Assembly: GCA_013202515.1 (NCBI GenBank)
Contig: JABMRN010000116.1
Location: forward strand, 1 to 12,251
DNA length: 12,251 nucleotides
Source of the DNA: Candidatus Omnitrophota bacterium
GTDB lineage: Bacteria > Omnitrophota > Gorgyraeia > JABMRN01
Reading direction: 5' to 3'
The notes beneath the pieces are model-generated. The model searched no databases. It was not told where the DNA came from and saw only the letters and a list, made by a program, of their open reading frames with translations. Made by a program: the position numbers and the translations under genes. This document shows positions 7,247-12,251 of this stretch, piece after piece. Numbering within the stretch: position 1 is the stretch's first letter; every line of letters begins with the position of its first letter.

Positions 7247-8395
7247 ATGAAATTAAAACGCATAGCAATATTAGGCTCTACCGGCTCTATTGGCACCAAT
7301 GCACTTGATGTCATAAGGAGAAATCCGGAAAAATTTAATGTCGTTGGGCTTGCTGCCAAAGGTAATTATAGGCTGCTCGCTCAGCAGGCAAGGGCTTTTA
7401 AGGTGAAGAGGATCGCTATAAGCGATGCCTCTCATTATAGTGCCTTGAAAAGGCTTGTTCCTAGCGGAGTAAAGATATGCAGCGGAGTAGATGCACCCTC
7501 TGAAATAGCAGCCCTTAAGGAAGCGGACATGATTCTCGCGGCAATGGGCGGGACATCTTCTATTTTACCTGTAGTCTCCGCCATTAATGCAAAAAAACAT
7601 GTTGCCTTAGCTTCAAAAGAATCTCTTGTCTCGGCAGGAAGTATTGTGAGCAATCTTGCACGCAGAAAAGGCGTTGAAATTATTCCCGTTGACAGTGAAC
7701 ACAGTGCTATTTTCCAATGCATGAAAGGCGAAGATCAAAGGTTTGTCAAAAAGATTTTTCTTACCGGTACAGGAGGCCCCTTACGCTCTATAAAGAAATC
7801 TTCTTTTGATAAGCTTCCGTTTTCACGAATAATAAATCATCCCAAATGGAAGATGGGAAGAAAAATTTCCGTTGATTCAGCTACGCTTATGAACAAGGGG
7901 CTTGAGGTTATAGAGGCAAAGTGGCTCTTTGATATGCCGCCTGAGAAAATAAACATACTTTTGCATCCTGAAGCGATCATACATTCCATGGTTGAGTTTT
8001 TGGATGGAACAATTCTTGGTAATTTCTTTTATCCGGATATGAGAATACCTATTTTTTATGCACTTAATTATCCGATGCGTTATAAAAATAACCTTCCCAC
8101 GGTTGATTTTTTTAAGATCAAAAGCCTGACATTTGAGAAACCCTCTTTTAAGAAATTCCCAGCTCTTCAATTGGCTTACGAGTCATTAAGGAAGGGCCAG
8201 AGTGCGTGTGCGGTATTGAATGCGGCAAATGAAGAGGCGGTGTCTCTATATATTGACGGCAAAATAAAATTCACACGTATTGTGGATATTGTTGTAAAGG
8301 TTCTAAAGAAACATAGGGTTATAAAAAAGCCAACGCTGAAAGATATTTTGCGTTTGGATAAATGGGCCAAAGAGGAGGCTAGATGCTTATATTGA
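7247..8395 (+). CDS. dxr: 1-deoxy-D-xylulose 5-phosphate reductoisomerase
   Basis: This is the second enzyme of the MEP pathway: it rearranges and reduces DXP to 2-C-methyl-D-erythritol 4-phosphate with NADPH, in the cytosol. From ATG 7247 it is 382 residues, close to the family norm. The NADPH fold starts with ILGSTGSIG (8-16). VDSEHSAIFQ supplies metal ligands Asp149 and Glu151, and NKGLEVIEAKWLF supplies Glu220. HPKWKMGRKISVDSATLMNKG holds substrate residues, with Trp201 in the flexible loop. Unusual points: ASKES instead of ANKES, TGTGG instead of TGSGG, and GNFFYPDMR where AQLG.PDMR is common. A longer in-frame reading from ATG 7187 lies inside cdsA and adds 20 residues with no homology, so 7247 was chosen. 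No Shine-Dalgarno is visible, so translation is probably coupled to cdsA. It overlaps rseP by 13 bases. Confidence 0.96.
   Translation: MKLKRIAILGSTGSIGTNALDVIRRNPEKFNVVGLAAKGNYRLLAQQARAFKVKRIAISDASHYSALKRLVPSGVKICSGVDAPSEIAALKEADMILAAMGGTSSILPVVSAINAKKHVALASKESLVSAGSIVSNLARRKGVEIIPVDSEHSAIFQCMKGEDQRFVKKIFLTGTGGPLRSIKKSSFDKLPFSRIINHPKWKMGRKISVDSATLMNKGLEVIEAKWLFDMPPEKINILLHPEAIIHSMVEFLDGTILGNFFYPDMRIPIFYALNYPMRYKNNLPTVDFFKIKSLTFEKPSFKKFPALQLAYESLRKGQSACAVLNAANEEAVSLYIDGKIKFTRIVDIVVKVLKKHRVIKKPTLKDILRLDKWAKEEARCLY
8371..8378 (+). promoter_or_regulatory. Ribosome binding site of rseP inside the dxr 3' end
   Basis: AGAGGAGG within the last codons of dxr lies 4 bases before ATG 8383, supporting that start and the 13-base gene overlap. 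Confidence 0.75.
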
Positions 8396-9471
8396 TTATC
8401 GGTATTTTACTAAAGGCACTTATTATTCTTGCAATTTTCAGCGTTCTTATTATAGTGCATGAGGCTGGCCATTTCTTTGCTGCACTAAGAGCAGGCGTAA
8501 GAGTCGAGCGGTTTGCCCTTGGATTTGGAAAAAAGATATTTAGTATAAAAAGGGGCAAAACCGAGTACTCCATTAATATTATTCCCCTTGGCGGATATGT
8601 GAAGCTTGCGGGAGAAAATCCTTACGAGCGTAAGGGGGGAAAGGATGAGTTTTATTCAAAACCCGTCAGATCAAGATTCGGGGTTATAGTCGCAGGACCC
8701 ATTGCCAATTATTTATTAGCTTTTTTTATTTTAGTAGGGCTTTATATGGTAGGGATGCCTACTCTTACATCAGAAATAGGGCGTGTTCTAGATTCTTCCC
8801 CGGCTTTAAGTGCAGGGTTAAAATCAGGCGATATGATTACCGCAATTGATAATAAACAAGTTAATTACTGGCAAGAGGTTGTGCAAATCATACGTGCTGA
8901 CAAAGAAGCCCTTCCGCTTGCTATACAAGTAAAGAGGGGAACAGAAACTATAAATATGCAGGTTACTCCTAGGATTATTAAAGCCGAGAATATTTTTAAG
9001 CAGAAGCACGAGTTTGTGGGTATAGGTATTGCGCCGAGCGAAAAAGTAATAATGCTAAAAACAAAGCCGTTTAATTCTTTTAATCTCGCCGCTAAGCACG
9101 TTTGGTTTTTTACAGCGGCTACTTATAAAGGTATTTGGCTTCTTGTTACCGGTGCCATGCCTATTAAAGAGAATGTGGGTGGGCCTATACGTATTGTAAG
9201 CGTCATTTCAAGCGCAATAAAATACGGTTGGTATTCTGTTCTTAGCATCACCGCAACGATAAGTTTGGCCCTTGCAATATTCAATCTATTGCCTTTTCCG
9301 ATTCTTGACGGCGGCCACATATTATTTCTAGGCATAGAAAAACTCAGAGGAAGACCACTAAGCGAGAAGGCTCAGGAGATAATGACTCAGGTTGCTCTAT
9401 TTCTTTTAATTGCGTTCTTTTTATACGTCAGCTATTATGATGTGCGAGCTGTAACAGGATTTGGAAAATAG
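8383..9471 (+). CDS. rseP: Site-2 intramembrane zinc metalloprotease RseP
   Basis: This 362-residue membrane protease of the M50/S2P family cleaves membrane-bound regulators such as anti-sigma factors or leftover signal peptides within the bilayer. The first membrane helix carries HEAGH (26-30), whose two His and Glu27 form the zinc/catalytic site; the third zinc ligand comes from NLLPFPILDGGH (301-312, Asp309). GGYVKLAGE (70-78) is the membrane-reentrant loop typical of the family. A second helix follows at about 99-123, then a single PDZ domain (about 125-200, starting near ALSAGLKSGD), against two in E. coli RseP; one-PDZ forms of this length are common in Gram-positives and other phyla. 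A last helix lies at about 333-352. No anti-sigma factor gene is adjacent, so the substrate is unknown. ispG starts 5 bases after the stop. Confidence 0.95.
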   Translation: MLILIIGILLKALIILAIFSVLIIVHEAGHFFAALRAGVRVERFALGFGKKIFSIKRGKTEYSINIIPLGGYVKLAGENPYERKGGKDEFYSKPVRSRFGVIVAGPIANYLLAFFILVGLYMVGMPTLTSEIGRVLDSSPALSAGLKSGDMITAIDNKQVNYWQEVVQIIRADKEALPLAIQVKRGTETINMQVTPRIIKAENIFKQKHEFVGIGIAPSEKVIMLKTKPFNSFNLAAKHVWFFTAATYKGIWLLVTGAMPIKENVGGPIRIVSVISSAIKYGWYSVLSITATISLALAIFNLLPFPILDGGHILFLGIEKLRGRPLSEKAQEIMTQVALFLLIAFFLYVSYYDVRAVTGFGK

Positions 9472-9476
9472 CGTAT

Positions 9477-10517
9477 ATGATAAGAAGACGAAAGACAAAG
9501 GTTATTAAGGTAGGCAGCGTTAAAATCGGCGGAAATAACCCGATATCTATCCAGTCGATGCTCAAGGTAAGAACAGCTGATTTAAAGAAAGCTGTTACAC
9601 AGGCCCGAAGGCTTGAGGATGCTGGTTGCGAGATCCTGCGCGTTTCAATAAAAGATAAAGATGATGCCAAGGCTATTAATACGATAAAGAAAAAAATTAG
9701 TATGCCGGTAGTAGCAGATATCCATTTTAATCATCACCTAGCGTTAGATTCTATAAAGAGCGGTGCTGATAAAATTAGGATAAACCCTGGTAATATATCG
9801 AACCCGGCACACTTAAAGGAAATCATCACGGCTTCGAAGAAGAAGAAGATTCCTATTCGTATCGGTATAAATTCCGGTTCTCTGGCTGGGAGATTTCGTA
9901 ATAAGGGGATAGTGGCATGCGCCCGTAAATACATAAAATTCTTTGAGGGGCAAGGCTTCCGTGATATAATAATTTCACTTAAGTCCTCCGATGTCGCCGA
10001 AACAGTTTTTGCATATAGAAAATTAGCTGGTTTGTGTGACTATCCGCTTCATCTGGGTGTGACAGCAGCAGGTCCAGAGGAAAGCGGAATCATAAAATCA
10101 TCTATTGGCATAGGGGCATTGCTTTTAGAAGGCATAGGGGATACAGTAAGGGTATCGTTGACAGCGGACCCGATAGACGAGGTAATAGCCGCAAAAAATA
10201 TTCTTGCCTCACTTCGTTTAAGAAATTTCGGACCGAATATAATTTCCTGTCCTACATGCGGCCGTTGCCAGGTGAATTTACCTAAAATAGTAGAAGAGAT
10301 GCAGTGTAAGTTAGATTCTCCTAGTAAGCCTTATAAATGTGTTAGAACGATAGCAATAATGGGCTGTGAAGTAAACGGGCCCGGAGAAGCCAGGCAAGCA
10401 GATATAGGCATTGCATTCGGAAAAAACGCTGGGGTTTTGTTTAAAAAAGGAAAGATTCTAAAAAAGGTACCGTTTAGGAATGCGGTTAGAGAATTACATA
10501 AACTTATTCTAAGTTGA
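9477..10517 (+). CDS. ispG: 4-hydroxy-3-methylbut-2-enyl diphosphate synthase (flavodoxin)
   Basis: This is the penultimate MEP-pathway enzyme: it reductively opens the cyclic diphosphate MEcPP to HMBPP using a [4Fe-4S] cluster. At 346 residues it is the short bacterial form without the insert found in plants and some bacteria. An N-terminal TIM barrel (about 1-245) shows KVGSVKIGGNNPISIQSM, DIHFNHHLAL and RINPGNI. The cluster domain has SCPTCGRC, with Cys258 and Cys261 as ligands, then MGCEVNGPGEA with Cys297 and Glu304. Cys264 is an extra non-ligand cysteine. After IQSM the usual TNTDT is replaced by LKVRT, an unusual change in a conserved loop. No strong Shine-Dalgarno precedes ATG 9477; a GGA 11 bases before it and coupling to rseP may suffice. 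Iron-sulfur dependence implies low oxygen tolerance at this step. It is paired with dxr two genes upstream. Confidence 0.96.
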   Translation: MIRRRKTKVIKVGSVKIGGNNPISIQSMLKVRTADLKKAVTQARRLEDAGCEILRVSIKDKDDAKAINTIKKKISMPVVADIHFNHHLALDSIKSGADKIRINPGNISNPAHLKEIITASKKKKIPIRIGINSGSLAGRFRNKGIVACARKYIKFFEGQGFRDIIISLKSSDVAETVFAYRKLAGLCDYPLHLGVTAAGPEESGIIKSSIGIGALLLEGIGDTVRVSLTADPIDEVIAAKNILASLRLRNFGPNIISCPTCGRCQVNLPKIVEEMQCKLDSPSKPYKCVRTIAIMGCEVNGPGEARQADIGIAFGKNAGVLFKKGKILKKVPFRNAVRELHKLILS

Positions 10518-10524
10518 GGGAAAT

Positions 10525-11811
10525 ATGCGCTGGACAAAAAGCTTAATACCTACTTTAAAAGAAGATCCGCAGGACGCGGAAGTCATAAGCCATAAACTTA
10601 TGATAAGGGCAGGCCTTATGAGGAAGCTTTCCTCGGGGGCATATTCTTATTTACCTCTCGGATTTAAGATGCTTACAAAGGTAAAAACTATAATACGAGA
10701 AGAGATGCAGGCCGCAGGTGCCGAAGAGGTGCTTTTACCAGCTCTACAGCCATTAGAACTTTGGAAGAAGACCGGAAGAGATGAAAACTTAGGTGAGGTA
10801 ATGTTTAAATTCCGCGACAGACACGGAAAGATAATCTGTCTCGGCCCAACCCACGAAGAGGTTATAACTGATCTCGTTTCAAAAGAGGTCTCTTCTTACA
10901 GGGATCTGCCAAAGATACTATTCCAGATACAAACAAAATTCAGAGATGAGCTTAGACCGAGGTTCGGGGTTTTGCGAAGTTGTGAATTCATAATGAAGGA
11001 TGCTTACAGCTTCGATGCTACTACAAAAGACGCCGATATAAGCTATGATAAAATGTTCAAGGCATATAAAAGAATTTTTTCAAGATGTGGTCTAGATTAC
11101 ATAACGGTTGAAGCAGATTCCGGAGTGATGGGAGGCGGTGTATCGCATGAATTTATGGTTCCATCTGAGAAGGGTGAGGACCTTATCATTACGTGTGCTT
11201 CCTGCGGATATGCGGCAAGCAGGGATATGTTTAGGGACGATGCTCCAAAAACAGGTGATCCCTGTCCGAAATGCGGAAGAAAAATCAAACTGCACAATGC
11301 AATTGAAATTGGGCATACCTTTAAATTGGGTACTAAATATTCAAAGACGCTCGGTGCAAGGTTTCTTGCGAACGATCGTACTGAGCACGATATTATAATG
11401 GGTTGTTACGGTATCGGTGTAAACAGAATCATTGCTTCAATGATAGAAACCTCTAACGATAAAGACGGTATAATTTGCCCGCCGTCTATTGCGCCGTATG
11501 AAGTGGTGATCATGCCTCTGAATATGGCAAATGCACAGGTAACGAAAGCGGCAGAAAAGATATACGAAGATTTAAGAAAAAGCGGATTAGATATTTTAAT
11601 TGATGACAGAGAAGTGAGCGCCGGCATAAAATTCAAGGACTCTGATTTGATAGGCTTCCCTCTACAGGTAATAATAGGGGAAAAGAACTTGAAAGATGGT
11701 AAAGGCGAGGTTAAAGTTAGAAAAACTCAAAAGAGCCACAAAGCGGATTTAAAAGATATTCCAGATCAAACTAAATCTCTACTCGAAAAAACCAAATCCC
11801 AAAAAACCTAA
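10525..11811 (+). CDS. proS: Prolyl-tRNA synthetase lacking the INS editing domain
   Basis: This class II synthetase charges tRNA-Pro with proline in the cytosol. All three class II motifs and the C-terminal anticodon-binding domain (about 325-425, APYEVVIMPLNM to IGFPLQVIIGEKN) are present. PTHEE (108-112), FRDELRPRFG with Arg140/Glu142 (motif 2) and GCYGIGVNRI (motif 3, Arg301) mark the active site. The protein has 428 residues where the common bacterial form has about 570. The missing part is the INS domain that hydrolyses mischarged Ala-tRNA-Pro, which normally sits between YAA and the GDPCP region. Here it is replaced by a short loop, leaving a putative zinc ribbon CASCGY...CPKCGR (Cys224, 227, 247, 250). 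Compact ProRS of this size is known from alphaproteobacteria. GAGGG (10516-10520) overlapping the ispG stop lies 4 bases before ATG 10525. The TAA stop shares a base with the next ATG. Confidence 0.96.
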   Translation: MRWTKSLIPTLKEDPQDAEVISHKLMIRAGLMRKLSSGAYSYLPLGFKMLTKVKTIIREEMQAAGAEEVLLPALQPLELWKKTGRDENLGEVMFKFRDRHGKIICLGPTHEEVITDLVSKEVSSYRDLPKILFQIQTKFRDELRPRFGVLRSCEFIMKDAYSFDATTKDADISYDKMFKAYKRIFSRCGLDYITVEADSGVMGGGVSHEFMVPSEKGEDLIITCASCGYAASRDMFRDDAPKTGDPCPKCGRKIKLHNAIEIGHTFKLGTKYSKTLGARFLANDRTEHDIIMGCYGIGVNRIIASMIETSNDKDGIICPPSIAPYEVVIMPLNMANAQVTKAAEKIYEDLRKSGLDILIDDREVSAGIKFKDSDLIGFPLQVIIGEKNLKDGKGEVKVRKTQKSHKADLKDIPDQTKSLLEKTKSQKT

Positions 11812-12251
11812 TGTTCAGAGATAAAGTTTCAATTATAATACCCACTAAGAACGAACAGGATAACGTTAAAGACATTATCCAAAAATGTGCCAAATATTCG
11901 AATGACATAATCATCATAGACGGCCATTCCAAAGACGATACTGTGCGTATAGCAAAGGAAATGAATGCTAAAGTTTTTCTTGATGACAAAAAGGGTAAGG
12001 GCGCGGCGATGCGCCTTGGTCTTACAAAGTCCACTAAAGAAATAGTTGTCTTTATTGATGCCGATGGTTCGCATGATCCAGAGGATATCCCAGCGATGGT
12101 AACACCTATCATTGAAGGAAAAACCGACCATGTTTCTACCTCGAGGATGAGGGGCGGTTCCGATGAGTTACACGGCGACATCTGGAAATTCATACGAATG
12201 GTTGGTAGCGATATTATTACCCTGGGCATAAATTATAAGTTTGGCAAAGAT
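11811..12251 (+). CDS. Family 2 glycosyltransferase, polyprenyl-phosphate type (3' partial)
   Basis: The first 147 residues of a GT-A fold glycosyltransferase are present, cut by the window end. It starts at ATG 11811, overlapping the proS stop by one base (TAATG), a typical coupling junction. SIIIPTKNEQDN (7-18) is the nucleotide-sugar binding start, and IDGHSKDDT (36-44) and KKGKGAAMRLG (60-70) follow the dolichyl-phosphate mannose synthase pattern. FIDADGSHDPEDI (81-93) holds the DAD metal-binding motif. RMRGGSDELHGD (113-124) is a segment seen in GT2 enzymes that act on lipid carriers. Donor and acceptor are unknown. The location after uppS and envelope genes fits transfer of a sugar to undecaprenyl phosphate, but that is inference. 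Membrane segments, if any, would lie beyond the window. Confidence 0.88.
   Translation, partial: MFRDKVSIIIPTKNEQDNVKDIIQKCAKYSNDIIIIDGHSKDDTVRIAKEMNAKVFLDDKKGKGAAMRLGLTKSTKEIVVFIDADGSHDPEDIPAMVTPIIEGKTDHVSTSRMRGGSDELHGDIWKFIRMVGSDIITLGINYKFGKD

Noticed and set aside
10150..10195. TTGACA with a GGTAAT 17 bases later inside ispG, a promoter look-alike
   Set aside because: The -10 match is weak and it lies within conserved coding sequence; such matches are expected by chance in this length.
11138..11398. 86-codon open frame on the + strand inside proS
   Set aside because: It lies wholly inside the zinc-ribbon and motif-3 region of proS in another frame, has Arg/Leu-rich composition with no domain, and has no ribosome binding site.
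11800..11813. Possible -1 frameshift slippery run (A-rich heptamer) at the end of proS
   Set aside because: The AAAAAAC run is not in the reading frame needed for a classical slip, and the next gene has its own ATG in the stop overlap.
11771..12229. 152-codon minus-strand open frame at the window end
   Set aside because: The + strand encodes a clear GT2 domain over the same bases; the minus frame shows no recognisable domain.

Overview
The window is a dense stretch of bacterial housekeeping DNA with every gene on the + strand. It is moderately AT-rich and suggests a Gram-negative, diderm bacterium: there is an outer-membrane-type OmpA lipoprotein, CdsA, the MEP isoprenoid route, and a run uppS-cdsA-dxr-rseP-ispG-proS of a kind seen in several bacterial phyla. 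The mixture (homocitrate-synthase-like enzyme, Na+-type membrane pyrophosphatase, editing-domain-less prolyl-tRNA synthetase, many lineage-specific residue changes) would fit an uncultivated diderm lineage such as Candidatus Omnitrophota. That assignment is an inference from gene style and was not tested by any search.

Layout. Bases 2-943 hold the 3' part of a homocitrate/2-isopropylmalate synthase-family gene, which runs in from outside the window. It is followed by a secreted proline-rich protein of unknown function (956-1618), purA (1634-2911), a membrane-bound ion-pumping pyrophosphatase (2936-5038) and an OmpA-domain lipoprotein (5053-5703). Then comes an envelope/isoprenoid block: uppS (5706-6419, or from GTG 5691), cdsA (6406-7245, TTG start), dxr (7247-8395), rseP (8383-9471), ispG (9477-10517) and proS (10525-11811). 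The window ends inside a family-2 glycosyltransferase gene that starts at 11811.

The largest gap between genes is 24 bases and several genes overlap, so there is no room for an ordinary terminator between any of them. The whole stretch could be read as one long transcript whose promoter lies upstream of the window. No rRNA, tRNA, CRISPR array, insertion sequence, riboswitch or long repeat was seen.

How the genes work together. Dxr and IspG are the early and late enzymes of the MEP pathway, which supplies isoprenyl diphosphates. UppS turns these into the C55 carrier lipid used for peptidoglycan and surface glycans. CdsA makes CDP-diacylglycerol for phospholipids. RseP is the intramembrane protease of envelope stress control. 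The OmpA lipoprotein ties the outer membrane to peptidoglycan, and the terminal glycosyltransferase may act on a polyprenyl phosphate. UppS, CdsA and ProRS all release pyrophosphate, which the membrane pyrophosphatase encoded nearby could use to pump ions.

The window is mostly conserved core metabolism, and I found no clear new multi-gene system. The points most worth a second look are the uncharacterised proline-rich secreted protein, the ProRS without its INS editing domain, the Na+-type pyrophosphatase next to PPi-producing enzymes, and unusual active-site-region residues in CdsA, Dxr and IspG.
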